Part shown: piece by piece, positions 51,048-60,834 of the stretch
Numbering within the stretch: the stretch's first letter is position 1
Layout: each line of letters begins with the position of its first letter
From: Bradyrhizobium sp. 199
GTDB taxonomy: Bacteria; Pseudomonadota; Alphaproteobacteria; Rhizobiales; Xanthobacteraceae
Length of the DNA stretch: 64,000 bases
Direction of reading: 5' to 3'
NCBI RefSeq assembly: GCF_023073355.1
Contig: NZ_JADPJI010000005.1
Span: 2,232,001 to 2,296,000 of the forward strand
Notes under the pieces: model-generated
What the model was told of the DNA's origin: nothing
The model's database searches: none
What the model saw: only the letters and a program-made list of their open reading frames with translations
Program-made: the position numbers and the translations under genes

Positions 51048-52271
51048 TCAGGCGCGCAACGCGCCGCGAACACGGCCAAGCCAGCCCGGATGCATTTGAT
51101 CGACACGATGTGCCAGGCTGCGCCGCAGGAAGTGTAACCGCCGCCGGACATCCCAGCCGATATCGTTACGGGACGTCAGGGCCTGACGGAAGCGCGCCAT
51201 CTTCAGGGACTGCTGGTCCGCAGCGATCTTGTCGCGATCGGAATAGAACTGCGCAATCTTCTCCTGGTCCATGCCGGGGCTGGTGAGCCATCGCGGCACA
51301 TATTCGGTGCACAGACGATCGACGTCCACCAGCAGGCGCGCGACGCCAGTGCCGGCGGCGGGGCAATTGGTCTGGAATGCATCCCCGATGAGCACGACGC
51401 CTGGCTGGAGATGCCCCTCGACCACGGTCAGGTCCATCACCCAGTTCTGGACCCGGTCGGTGACGCGGAAGTCGCCGAGATAGGGCCGCAATCCCGGCAG
51501 CAGACGCAAGACTGTCGCTTCCGGTTCGCGGCGCAGCTCGCGCATGATCGGGTCGGTCGGGTCGCGGAACATGAAGAGATTGGCCCGCATGCCGGCGCGG
51601 ACGGGAAACAGGCTGAGATAGTCGATGCCGTCCGCCGTACGCTCGCCATAGCAGGTCAGCGCCTCGAAATCGAATGGCGCGCCATCCTGACGGGCAATCG
51701 TGAATCCGAACGAAACCGAATGCCGCTCGGCCAGCACGCGCCGCCTGATACCGAGCTTGTAACCGAGCACGCCCGCCATGCCCGTGGCCAGAACGACAAG
51801 GCGGGCGGTCACGCGGCGCCCGGAGGCCAGTTCGATATGCTGGAGGTCGTCACTGCAGCTGATCGCGGTGACCTCGTCGGCGATCAGGCTGGATGGATCG
51901 GGCAATTGGCTGCGCGCCATCGCGACGAGATCGGCATAGGGAAATCCGTAGGCCTGTCCGATGCTGACATCGACCACCTTGCCTTCGCGGATGTTGAGCA
52001 CCTGATCATACCGACACGCGACATTCTCGAGCGCGTCGAGAAAGCCCAGCTTGCGGAGCATCGCCAGCTGGTGGCCACCGATCTTTTCGACTCGGAATTC
52101 GTCCGGATAGACCGCCCGCTTGTCGATCAGCGCGATGCGATGCCCTGCGCGCGCCAGCACGGCCGCAGCCAGCGATCCCGCAAGGCCGCCGCCGACGATC
52201 GCGATGTCCGCAGCGGTTCTCGAGGTGCCAGCTGCGGCGATCGGCTCTGTCACAGTTCTGTCCGCCGTCAT
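51048..52271 (-). CDS. FAD-dependent oxidoreductase (halogenase/geranylgeranyl-reductase fold)
   Basis: A 407-residue flavoprotein of the PHBH fold. The FAD Rossmann motif GGGLAGSLAA starts near residue 26; the second FAD motif is VVLIGDAFQTNCPAAGTG near 290-307. The central part has a strand-rich substrate domain. GGAG precedes ATG 52271. It is encoded opposite to the surrounding glycan genes. Related proteins act on quinones, isoprenoids or halogenated aromatics; no specific substrate can be named. Confidence 0.83.
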   Translation of the reverse strand: MTADRTVTEPIAAAGTSRTAADIAIVGGGLAGSLAAAVLARAGHRIALIDKRAVYPDEFRVEKIGGHQLAMLRKLGFLDALENVACRYDQVLNIREGKVVDVSIGQAYGFPYADLVAMARSQLPDPSSLIADEVTAISCSDDLQHIELASGRRVTARLVVLATGMAGVLGYKLGIRRRVLAERHSVSFGFTIARQDGAPFDFEALTCYGERTADGIDYLSLFPVRAGMRANLFMFRDPTDPIMRELRREPEATVLRLLPGLRPYLGDFRVTDRVQNWVMDLTVVEGHLQPGVVLIGDAFQTNCPAAGTGVARLLVDVDRLCTEYVPRWLTSPGMDQEKIAQFYSDRDKIAADQQSLKMARFRQALTSRNDIGWDVRRRLHFLRRSLAHRVDQMHPGWLGRVRGALRA

Positions 52272-52736
52272 GATCCAGGCTCCCACGGTCAACCAAGGTC
52301 GTACGTGCAATTCTCCGGCCTGATGTCGCATCGCAGGGCCAAACGCGATCATTTCTCGATATCGAGGTTAATGGGGCGGAGAGCCGGTCGTCCTGATGAT
52401 GGCCGGCACGCCTCTTGCTCGGGATGTCGGTAAATTCCCGGTTGCGGCAGCGTGGCGGCCGACCGCAGCGAGCCAACCCCGATGAAACGGCTGATCTCGT
52501 CTTTCCCGGCCGTTGATGCGGCGCCATGCCGTCAGTCGGCCAAAGCTTGAGCTTGTTCGATTTGAGACAATGAGGACGACGATGTTCCACAGTGAACCAA
52601 CCGGGATGACCGCGAAGTCGTCGCCGCCCGCGACATCCCGCATGCTGCCCATTAACACTCGCGTTTTTTCGGCATGCTAGATTGTCGCCAGTCTCTGAAC
52701 ATGTCTCTTCAGGGGAGAGCAGCTCCTTAAACATCC
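52272..52736. other. Divergent intergenic region
   Basis: 465 bases between the flavoprotein gene and the flippase gene. Open frames exist on the minus strand but they have no ribosome site or recognisable domain. The region presumably holds two divergent promoters; no clear consensus was identified. Confidence 0.5.
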
Positions 52737-54083
52737 ATGATCGGATCCATCCTCCAGTTCCTGCGGCGTGACGTCACGCGCGGTGTTGTCGGGACCATCC
52801 TCCTCAAGGTTGGTAGCGGCGCGCTTGCGTTTGCGTTGTTCTCGCTGGCGGCACGAACCATGTCGCCCGATGGCTTCGGCATCTTTGCGACCTGGCTTTC
52901 GGTTGCCCAGATCGCCGCCGTCGTGGGGCTGGTCGGCCAGGAATCGTTGCTGGTGCGATTCCTGAACGAGTACCAGGTCGGTGACAGGCCGGACCTCACC
53001 AAAGGTGTCCTCCTCTCGAGCTTCAAGATTGCCTCGGTCGCGATGCTGATTGTGATCGCCGGGATCGCCACCGTCGCGAACATGAGAGGCGACTGGTGGC
53101 TGATCATCGTTGCGGTGTCGGCCTACACGGCGGTGAATGCCGGGGTGATGCTCGGCAGCCAGGTGGCGCGCTCGCTGGTCAGCATTCTCATGGGCGAAGG
53201 AAATCGCGAGTTCTTCTGGCGGGTCATCGTCGTCCTGTTTCTGCTCGCCATGCTGCTCGGCCATCGGCAACTCGATCCCGCCGAGTTGATCGCAGTTATG
53301 ACGATCGCCATGTCGGTCGGTCTGGCCGCGCAGATCATTTCGATCGCCCGCGTGCTGCCGGATCTGCGCGGCACGGCGGCGCGCTCCGAAACCTCGCGCT
53401 GGCGGTCGAGCGCCCTGCACTTCTGGCTCGCATCCATCCTCGAAGCCGCAAACCAGTATTTCGACGTCATTCTGGTCTACTGGATGATGGATCCGGCGAC
53501 CGCCGGAATCTACTTTGCCGCCTCGCGCCTGGCCAACATGTTCGCCATGGTGTCCGCGGCGTTGTACACGTTCGGCGCCCGCCGGCTTCCCTCGCTGTAT
53601 TTCAGCAAGAACCATCGGGAGTTCGAACGAACCTTGCGGCTGATGGCGGAAGTGACCGCGCTTTGCGTGGCCGCCGGGCTCGCCACGATCTGGATCGGCG
53701 GCCCCTATCTTCTCAACCTGTTCGGGCCCCACTTCACCGAGCAGCATTCGGTCTTGATCGTGCTTGCGATCGGAACGGCCATCCAGGCCGCAGGCGGCCC
53801 GGCGGCTGCGATCCTGCAGCTGACCGGCCATGAACGGATCTATGTTCCCGTGGTTGCCACCAACGTCGCACTGCGGCTCCTTGGATTTCTCATCCTCATT
53901 CCCTGGCTCGGCGTGCTTGGCGCGGCGGTTTCGGCCACGGTGTCGCTGGCGCTCGCGACCATTGCCCTGAACGTCCTCTGCCGCAGGCGGACAGGGGTGG
54001 ATCCCTCAATTCTCGTGCTTTTGCGCTTCACCGCCATGAAACGCGGCAATTATGCGGTCCGCGGCGCCGATTCCGGTGACTAG
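52737..54083 (+). CDS. Polysaccharide flippase (MOP/Wzx-like)
   Basis: A 448-residue inner-membrane protein with about 12 predicted helices and short loops. The first helix pair (GVVGTILLKVGSGALAFALF and RTMSPDGFGIFATW) is typical of oligosaccharide flippases of the Wzx type. It would move lipid-linked oligosaccharide or a similar glycolipid over the inner membrane. The glycosyltransferase gene follows 186 bases downstream. Specific glycan unknown. Confidence 0.85.
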   Translation: MIGSILQFLRRDVTRGVVGTILLKVGSGALAFALFSLAARTMSPDGFGIFATWLSVAQIAAVVGLVGQESLLVRFLNEYQVGDRPDLTKGVLLSSFKIASVAMLIVIAGIATVANMRGDWWLIIVAVSAYTAVNAGVMLGSQVARSLVSILMGEGNREFFWRVIVVLFLLAMLLGHRQLDPAELIAVMTIAMSVGLAAQIISIARVLPDLRGTAARSETSRWRSSALHFWLASILEAANQYFDVILVYWMMDPATAGIYFAASRLANMFAMVSAALYTFGARRLPSLYFSKNHREFERTLRLMAEVTALCVAAGLATIWIGGPYLLNLFGPHFTEQHSVLIVLAIGTAIQAAGGPAAAILQLTGHERIYVPVVATNVALRLLGFLILIPWLGVLGAAVSATVSLALATIALNVLCRRRTGVDPSILVLLRFTAMKRGNYAVRGADSGD

Positions 54084-54269
54084 ACGTCAATCGCGGGTCG
54101 TTCGGCGCTGCGCACCATGCGGGAACCAGCGAAATGAGTGCGCGAACGAATTCCACAGCGAGCCTCGCATTAACTCCGTTTGGCGCTAGTCGGTGTCCGC
54201 GCGATGTCCGCATGGTAGGTACGCAGTTAAGAAGGTGAAGATTTCGTTTCTCTAAGCGGGTCGGGTCGG

Positions 54270-55445
54270 GTGCTCCACTATCAGCCGGACAAGGAATTGG
54301 GCGAGACGACTGTGACAGCACTCGCACGGTCAAACGGCAGCGGACGAAAGCTGCACGTGCTTCTCGCGCAAACCCAGGCCGAGAACGCCGGTGCGCAGGA
54401 GATCTCCAGGCTGCTCGGCGCGGGCCTGACCGCTCGCGGCTATCGGGTCACCAATCTGTTCTTCTTCCGTAAATCGAAATGTTTCGATGAGCCGCCCGAT
54501 ACGCTCTACTGCGCCGCGAGCCGGCCGGGCAATCCGGCGGCGCTGCTGCGGATGCTGTGGACGCTCGGCCGTCATATCAGCACGATCAAGCCCGACGCCG
54601 TCCTGACATTCCAGCATTTCGGCAACATCATTGGCGGCGGCGTGACGCGCCTCGTCAGCCGCGCACCTGTCGTCGCCAACCAGGTTTCATCCGCATTGGC
54701 GATGAGTTGGCCGGTCCGCACCGCCGACATCGTCATGGGCAGCCTCGGCTTCTTCGACCGCATCACGCTCAATTCGCATGATATGGAGCGTGAATATTCG
54801 CGCTACCCTGCGGCCTACCGGTCACGCATGGTCCATGTCCCGCATGGCTTCGACGACAAGGCCCTCACCTTGTCGAAGGAGACGGCACGACAAAAATTCA
54901 ATCTGCCGCCGGATCGTGTCCTGCTCGGCTGCGCAGCAAGGCTGCATCCGCACAAGCGGCTCGACGCGGCGATACGTCTGCTGCCGGATCAACCATCCTG
55001 GCATCTTGCGCTCGCCGGCCAGGGTGCCGACGAGGCCCGGCTGAGGCTGCTGGCGAATGAATTGAAGGTGTCGGACAGGCTGCATCTGCTCGGGGAAATC
55101 CCTCCCAGCCGAATGGCGGATTTTCTCGCCTGTCTGGACGTGTTTGTATTCCCGACACAGGCTGAAACCTTCGGTCTGGCCGCAGTCGAAGCTGCAAACG
55201 CCGGTGTTCCCTCCGTCGTGACTGATCTGCCCGTCTTGCGCGAGGTGTTGTCCTACGAAGGACGGCCGACTGCGCTTTTCGTCGACGCCTCCGATCATAC
55301 GAAGCTCGCGGCAGCCGTCTCCAGGCTTCTGACGGACCAGCATTTGAGCAATGAACTGCGACAAAACGCCAAAGGCCTGCGGTTGCGCTATTCGGTAGAT
55401 GCCATGGTGGAGGAATACGTTCGAATTCTCAGCCAGGTCACTTGA
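54270..55445 (+). CDS. Glycosyltransferase, GT4 type
   Basis: A 391-residue GT-B glycosyltransferase. The C-terminal donor domain has LLGCAARLHPHKRLDAAI and the ETFGLAAVEAANAGVPSVVTD segment, the usual EX7E-type site of GT4 enzymes. The N-terminal domain begins at LHVLLAQTQAENAGAQEI. The start could be GTG 54270 or GTG 54312; the second makes a 377-residue protein that starts closer to the first strand. Sugar donor and acceptor are unknown; context suggests an envelope glycan. Confidence 0.85.
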   Translation: MLHYQPDKELGETTVTALARSNGSGRKLHVLLAQTQAENAGAQEISRLLGAGLTARGYRVTNLFFFRKSKCFDEPPDTLYCAASRPGNPAALLRMLWTLGRHISTIKPDAVLTFQHFGNIIGGGVTRLVSRAPVVANQVSSALAMSWPVRTADIVMGSLGFFDRITLNSHDMEREYSRYPAAYRSRMVHVPHGFDDKALTLSKETARQKFNLPPDRVLLGCAARLHPHKRLDAAIRLLPDQPSWHLALAGQGADEARLRLLANELKVSDRLHLLGEIPPSRMADFLACLDVFVFPTQAETFGLAAVEAANAGVPSVVTDLPVLREVLSYEGRPTALFVDASDHTKLAAAVSRLLTDQHLSNELRQNAKGLRLRYSVDAMVEEYVRILSQVT

Positions 55446-55474
55446 CCTGATACGTTGGAATAGATTGGCTCGAC

Positions 55475-57010
55475 ATGATCATCGAGTTTCGCTGTGAACG
55501 TGAGCACGCGCGGCGCTGGATGAGCCGCGAAACGCTATCGATAGACGGCCGCGACGTGCCGGTTCAAATCGCGTGGGCGGCCACGGCCGAGCCCCGCCCC
55601 GCAGGTCTCGACGCGCTGTTCGAGCTCGAACGCATGGTGTTGCACAAGGGCAAGCACAGCGGCGCCAACCGGTTGAACATCGCTCCGGAACGGACGCAGG
55701 TTCGTAACCAGGCGGCCGACGTGATCGTCGACTTCACCGGCGGCGCGCGCGATCCGAACAGCTCCGCACCGCTGTATCTCCGTCCGCTGTTCAATGGAGT
55801 TGCTGGCGAAAACGCCGCTCTCGCCGCCATTCTCGCCGGCGACCTGCCGGTGATCGACCTCGTCAACGAGGTCGACGGTTCAGTCCTCGATCGCGGCCAT
55901 CCATCCGGAGAGATTGCCGCCGGCCTCAGCGGCGGACTTGAAACCGTTATGGCGCGAACCCTGACCATGGTGGCGGCGATCCTGTCGGGACGACAGCGCA
56001 TCGTGCCGCAACTGGCGCGGCCGGCTGGGGATGGCCCGCGCCGTGGCCCCGTTGGCTACGTCGCGCGCGGCCTTGCCGTCTCGATCGCCAAGGAGATCTA
56101 TCGCCTCTGCTGCTATGCTCCCCATTGGCATGTCGGATGGCGCTTCAATAAGGGCGCGGGCGTCTGGCAAACCGGCGATCTGTCCGGACCGGACTGGAAC
56201 ATTCTTCCTGATCCCGGACATCGCTTTTACGCCGATCCCTTTCCGATCACGTGGCAGGGGCGAACATTCGTCTTCTTCGAGGACCTCGACCACCGTGTCG
56301 GGAAAGGCATCATCTCGGCGATCGAGTTCAATGACAGTGGACCGGTCGGCGAGGTCGTGCCGGTGCTGGAGAAGCCCTGGCACCTCTCCTATCCGTTTCT
56401 GATCGAAGACGATGGCGCGTTGTGGATGATCCCGGAAAGCTCGACCCACGGCGACGTCGCCCTCTACAAATGCATCCGGTTCCCGGACAAATGGGAGCGA
56501 CACGCGACGCTTCTCTCTGGCCTCGAGCTGGCCGACGTCACCATCACACAGCACAACGGCCTGCATTATCTGTTCGGAGCCTGGCGCGACGGAACCGGTG
56601 GCTATTCGGATTCGCTGGCGATCTATTATGCCGACCGCCTGCTGGGCCCCTGGTTGCCCCATTCCAGCAATCCGGTCCTGATTGACCGCGCAAGCACGCG
56701 GCCGGCCGGGAATTTCGTCACGCTGAATGACAAATTGTGGCGCCCGATCCAGAACTGCACGGACGGTTACGGCGCGGCCCTCGCGCTGGCGGAAGTGGTC
56801 GAACTGTCGCCGACCGCCTTCAAGCAGATCGTGCGCCATTCTGTGAGGCCCGGACCGCTATGGCCCGGCAGGAAGCTCCATACCCTGAACCGCTACGGCC
56901 AGCTCGAAGTGATCGACGGATCGCGCGTCCAACCCAAGATCCGCGCCTTGGGGAGCAAATTTCCGTCGGCGATGCCGTCCGCTCGAACCAGCCCCCATAC
57001 CGCCTGCTAG
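55475..57010 (+). CDS. Glucosamine inositolphosphorylceramide transferase N-terminal-like protein
   Basis: A 511-residue two-domain protein. Residues 1-200 resemble a formyltransferase-like Rossmann fold with many Ala-rich helices. Residues about 225-490 form a beta-propeller like the N-terminal domain of plant GIPC glucosaminyltransferase: RFYADPFPITWQGRTFVFFE, KPWHLSYPF, IPES, then RPIQNCTDGYGAALAL. It follows the glycosyltransferase by 29 bases. The family is associated with glycan or sphingolipid decoration, but no bacterial activity is established. Confidence 0.8.
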   Translation: MIIEFRCEREHARRWMSRETLSIDGRDVPVQIAWAATAEPRPAGLDALFELERMVLHKGKHSGANRLNIAPERTQVRNQAADVIVDFTGGARDPNSSAPLYLRPLFNGVAGENAALAAILAGDLPVIDLVNEVDGSVLDRGHPSGEIAAGLSGGLETVMARTLTMVAAILSGRQRIVPQLARPAGDGPRRGPVGYVARGLAVSIAKEIYRLCCYAPHWHVGWRFNKGAGVWQTGDLSGPDWNILPDPGHRFYADPFPITWQGRTFVFFEDLDHRVGKGIISAIEFNDSGPVGEVVPVLEKPWHLSYPFLIEDDGALWMIPESSTHGDVALYKCIRFPDKWERHATLLSGLELADVTITQHNGLHYLFGAWRDGTGGYSDSLAIYYADRLLGPWLPHSSNPVLIDRASTRPAGNFVTLNDKLWRPIQNCTDGYGAALALAEVVELSPTAFKQIVRHSVRPGPLWPGRKLHTLNRYGQLEVIDGSRVQPKIRALGSKFPSAMPSARTSPHTAC

Positions 57011-57108
57011 CCCGGCTGGTGCACCCTCCCGAGACCGTCGCCGCGCTGGACACTGCCAGCGCAGCGACAATGACACCGTCCATCATCTTGATGTGGCAGG
57101 TGCGGCGC

Positions 57109-58056
57109 TTACTGGGAGCGATCCGAGGTCCAGCCCTTGTACTGGGCGACGTTGTCCCTGGTCACGAGCTTGGATGGCAGCAGCTCGACGGTCGAGGCCG
57201 GCTTCTGGCCATTGAGAATGCCGACACCGACCTGCACGGCCCGCCGCGCCATGAAGAACGGGTCCTGCGAAGCCGAGGCCTGGATCTGCGGCGATTGCGG
57301 ATCTTTCAGCGCGGCTTCGATATCGGGCGCGCCGTCGACCGCCGTGATGACGATGCCGCTGCGGTTCTGCTGGCGCGCCGCAAGGTCGGTGCCGATCGCC
57401 TGCGGATCGTTGATGGCGAAGATGGCGTCGATCTTGGGGAAGCGGGTCAGATAGCCCTGCGCAATAGTGAGGCCACCTTCCCGCGAGCCTTTGCCGTCCT
57501 GGTCGTTGGACAACACCTTGATGCCGGGGTTCTTCGAAAACACGTTCTTGCAGCCGACGACACGATCGATCACGGCGGAGACTTGCGGCCCGTTCTCGAT
57601 GATAACGTCGCCCTTGCCGCCCAGTTTGTCGACGATGTACTGGCAGGAGATCTCGCCGGCCTGGACGTTGTTCGTGGTCACGGTGGCATCGGCGCCTTCG
57701 GCCGCGGTATCGACCGCAACGACGAAGATGCCCGCGCCTTGCGCCTTCTTGATTGCCGGCCCGATCGCCTTGGGGTCGCCGGGATTGAGCAGGATCAGGT
57801 CGACACCGGCAGCGATGAAATTGTCGATCTGGGTCACCTGCTTGCCGAGATCGTATTCGAAGCCGACCGTCGTGATCTTCACATTGGGATTGGCCTTCTT
57901 CGCCTCGAACTCGGCGCCCTTCGACAGTGCGACGAAGAACGGGTTGCCCATCGACCCCAGCGAGACGCCGATCGACTTGAGCTCCTTGGCGAAGGACGGC
58001 GCGGTGCTTGAGGCTAGCGCCATCGCGGCGCCGGCGAGCATGAACATCTTCAACAT
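57109..58056 (-). CDS. Sugar ABC transporter substrate-binding protein (RbsB/XylF class)
   Basis: A 315-residue periplasmic binding protein. The signal peptide (1-23, AGAAMALASSTAPSFA) precedes a type I fold with IGVSLGSMGNPFFVALSKGAE and later AINDPQAIGTDLAARQ. This is the ribose/xylose/galactose class. It is the last gene of the four-gene minus-strand sugar operon, 88 bases after the permease. The ligand is probably a pentose or polyol because a xylulokinase gene heads the operon. Confidence 0.9.
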   Translation of the reverse strand: MLKMFMLAGAAMALASSTAPSFAKELKSIGVSLGSMGNPFFVALSKGAEFEAKKANPNVKITTVGFEYDLGKQVTQIDNFIAAGVDLILLNPGDPKAIGPAIKKAQGAGIFVVAVDTAAEGADATVTTNNVQAGEISCQYIVDKLGGKGDVIIENGPQVSAVIDRVVGCKNVFSKNPGIKVLSNDQDGKGSREGGLTIAQGYLTRFPKIDAIFAINDPQAIGTDLAARQQNRSGIVITAVDGAPDIEAALKDPQSPQIQASASQDPFFMARRAVQVGVGILNGQKPASTVELLPSKLVTRDNVAQYKGWTSDRSQ

Positions 58057-58144
58057 GGACTTCCTCCCTGGTCTGTCTTCGTCCCCGGCACGGCAGACCA
58101 GTTGCCGCAGCGGAACTTCGCATTTTCAAGTTCCGGCAGAACCT

Positions 58145-59188
58145 TCACGTTCTGGCGGAGCCTTGCAGCCGGTAGCGATCGAGCGCGACGGCACCGATGA
58201 TCACCAGGCCCTTGATCACGTATTGCCAGATGTCGGAGACACCGACGAGGATCAGCCCGTTCGACAGCACGGCGATGATCAGGGCGCCGACGAGCGTGCC
58301 CCAGATCGAGCCGATGCCGCCGACGAAGGAGGTCCCGCCCAGGATCACGGCGGTGATCGCGTCGAGCTCATAGGACTGCCCGAGCTGCAGGCCGTTGGCC
58401 GCATAGAGCCGCGCCGCCTGCATCGCGCCGCCGAGCCCGGCGAAAAGCCCGGAGATGCCGTAGACGAAGATCAGCACGGCCCAGACCTTGATGCCGGCGA
58501 GCCGCGCCGCGCTCTCATTGCCGCCGACCGCATAGATGTGCACGCCGAGCACGGTCCGGCGCAGCACCAGCCACGAGACCAGGATGACGAGCAAGGCGAT
58601 CACTGACAGCCACGGGATCGACGCGACGCCGGGAATGAACGTCAGCGAGCCATTGCCGATGAAGGCATAAGGCATCGACGGATTGAAGACGGTGGTGTCG
58701 GCCCCGAGCAGCCGCGCGAGGCCCCGCACGGCGGTGAGAGAGCCGAGCGTGACGATGAAAGGCGGCAACCGGAGCAGCGCAATCAGCGCGCCGTTGACGA
58801 TACCGAAGCCAAGGCCGGTGAGCAGCGCTGCCGGCAGCCACAGCATGCCAAGCTCCGGCAGCTTGGAGAGCGTCAGCCCGGCCATCGCGGAGGCCGCCAG
58901 GATCGAGCCGACCGAGAGGTCGATGCCGCCAGTGAGGATGACGAAGGTCATGCCTGCGGCGAGCACGGTGTTCACCGCCGCCTGCTGCAGCACGATTCCG
59001 AGATTTTGTCCGGTGAAGAAGCGTCCCTCGGACAGGAAATGGAAGCCGATGCAGAGAATCAGCAGCACCGGCAGCATCCCGAGCGCGCTGATCAGCATCC
59101 TGACCCGCTGGCGCTTTGTCTCGGCGGCAGCGCCATTGGTCGTCGTGCTCGGAGCGGGCTGGGCCTGCGAAGCACCATTGTCAGGCAT
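58145..59188 (-). CDS. Sugar ABC transporter permease (RbsC class)
   Basis: A 347-residue inner-membrane permease with eight to ten helices and a hydrophilic start of about 35 residues. Family motifs are ILTGGIDLSVGSILA, PPFIVTLGSLTAVRGLARL and GGTSFVGGIGSIWGTLVGALI. GGAG lies seven bases before ATG 59188. It overlaps the end of the ATPase gene by eight bases and partners it. Confidence 0.92.
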   Translation of the reverse strand: MPDNGASQAQPAPSTTTNGAAAETKRQRVRMLISALGMLPVLLILCIGFHFLSEGRFFTGQNLGIVLQQAAVNTVLAAGMTFVILTGGIDLSVGSILAASAMAGLTLSKLPELGMLWLPAALLTGLGFGIVNGALIALLRLPPFIVTLGSLTAVRGLARLLGADTTVFNPSMPYAFIGNGSLTFIPGVASIPWLSVIALLVILVSWLVLRRTVLGVHIYAVGGNESAARLAGIKVWAVLIFVYGISGLFAGLGGAMQAARLYAANGLQLGQSYELDAITAVILGGTSFVGGIGSIWGTLVGALIIAVLSNGLILVGVSDIWQYVIKGLVIIGAVALDRYRLQGSART

Positions 59189-60704
59189 CGAGATGCTCCA
59201 TCCCCGTGGCAAGCGCCATGATGTCTTCTTGTGTCAGCGGCGAATTGGGGCCGCGTGTCATCTCGCCGGCGATGCGGCCGGCACGCATGACGACAACGCG
59301 GTCGCAGATGCCGATGATCTCAGGCAGATCGGACGAGATGACGAGGATGGCGGTGCCGGCCTTGGCCAGATTGTCGATGATCGAATAGATCTCCGACTTG
59401 GCGCCGACATCGACGCCACGCGTCGGCTCGTCGAGGATCAGCACCTTTGGTGCGATCGCGAGAAGCCGCGACAGCAGCAGCTTCTGCTGATTGCCGCCGG
59501 ACAGGCCACCCGCGGGTACGCCGACATTGGCGGCGCGGATGCTGAGCCCGGCGAAGGCTCGGTCGGCGCGCTCGTGCGCCTTGTCGCGATCCAGGAACCA
59601 GCCGAGCTTCGCATCGCGCCCGAGCACCGTGAGGTTGATGTTATCAAGACATGACATGTCCAGGAACAAGCCGAGCGCCTTGCGGTCCTCGGTCAGATAG
59701 GCGATCCCGGCCTCGAGCGCGTCGCCCGGCGTGCGGATCTCGAGTTTCCGTCCCTCCAGCTCGAGCCGGCCGGAGATTTTGGGCGAGGCGCCGATGATGA
59801 GATGCGCAAGCTCGGTGCGGCCGGCGCCGATCAGACCGGCGAGACCAACCACCTCGCCCGCATGCACGGTGAGCGAGCAGCCCCTGACGCGGTGGCCATC
59901 GGCCATGTCGATCGCTGCGAGCACGGGATGTCCCCGCCCCGCCTTGGGATCGTGGTCCTTCTTGTAGAACGACGAGACGTCGCGCCCGACCATCAGCCGC
60001 ACGATCGTGTCGGCGCGGATCTCCGGCTTGTCGAGCGAGCCGACCAGCCGGCCGTCGCGCAGCACGGTGACGCGGTCGCCGAGCGCATAGACCTCGTCCA
60101 TACGATGCGAGATGTAGATGATGGCAAGCCCCTCGGCGCGAAGCTGGCGGATCAGCGCGAACAGCCGCGCGCTCTCGCCCGCCGACAACGCGGCGGTCGG
60201 CTCGTCCATGATCAGGATTTTTGACCGCGCATGCAGGGCACGCGCGATTTCGACCAGTTGGCGCTGGCCCATCGAGAGATGCGCCACCAGCGTCGATGGC
60301 AGGAAGTCCGCGCCCAGCCGTTTCAGGATGGGGCCGACGCCCTCGCGCATGACACCGCGCGCCAGCATTCCTGAACGCGAGATCTCGCGTCCCAGATAAA
60401 TATTCTCGGCAACGCTGAGATTGGGGGCGAGCGACAGCTCCTGATAGATGATGGAGATGCCTGCGTTGCGGCCGCCGAGTGGACCTTCGATCCGCACCAA
60501 GCTTCCGTCGATGCGGATCTCGCCGCCCGGATCAGGCCTGTAGGCGCCGGACAGGATCTTCATCAGCGTCGACTTGCCGGCGCCGTTCTCGCCCATCAAG
60601 GCATGGACTTCGCCGTCATAGACGGTGAGATCGACAGCGCGCAGTGCCTTGATGCCGAAGAAGGATTTGGAGACCCCGCGCATCTCGAGGATCGGATTGT
60701 TCAT
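59181..60704 (-). CDS. Sugar ABC transporter ATPase (RbsA class, two domains)
   Basis: A 507-residue protein with two nucleotide-binding domains in tandem. Domain 1 has Walker A GENGAGKST, signature LSMGQRQ and Walker B ILIMDEPTAAL. Domain 2 has the degenerate Walker A GLIGAGRTE normal for this class, signature LSGGNQQK, and VLILDEPTRGVDVG. It powers sugar uptake with the RbsC-class permease. It lies 130 bases after xylulokinase. Confidence 0.93.
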   Translation of the reverse strand: MNNPILEMRGVSKSFFGIKALRAVDLTVYDGEVHALMGENGAGKSTLMKILSGAYRPDPGGEIRIDGSLVRIEGPLGGRNAGISIIYQELSLAPNLSVAENIYLGREISRSGMLARGVMREGVGPILKRLGADFLPSTLVAHLSMGQRQLVEIARALHARSKILIMDEPTAALSAGESARLFALIRQLRAEGLAIIYISHRMDEVYALGDRVTVLRDGRLVGSLDKPEIRADTIVRLMVGRDVSSFYKKDHDPKAGRGHPVLAAIDMADGHRVRGCSLTVHAGEVVGLAGLIGAGRTELAHLIIGASPKISGRLELEGRKLEIRTPGDALEAGIAYLTEDRKALGLFLDMSCLDNINLTVLGRDAKLGWFLDRDKAHERADRAFAGLSIRAANVGVPAGGLSGGNQQKLLLSRLLAIAPKVLILDEPTRGVDVGAKSEIYSIIDNLAKAGTAILVISSDLPEIIGICDRVVVMRAGRIAGEMTRGPNSPLTQEDIMALATGMEHLDA

Positions 60705-60834
60705 CGTGCCTCCCGGCGCACAATGCGTTTCCCACCCGCGTCTCGATCTTTCTGTCAGCGCGGTTCACGCATTAAACAAAAGGCCGCAGGCCAGAGCAAT
60801 ACCGAACACAGGAGAATGCAACATCGAGACGATG

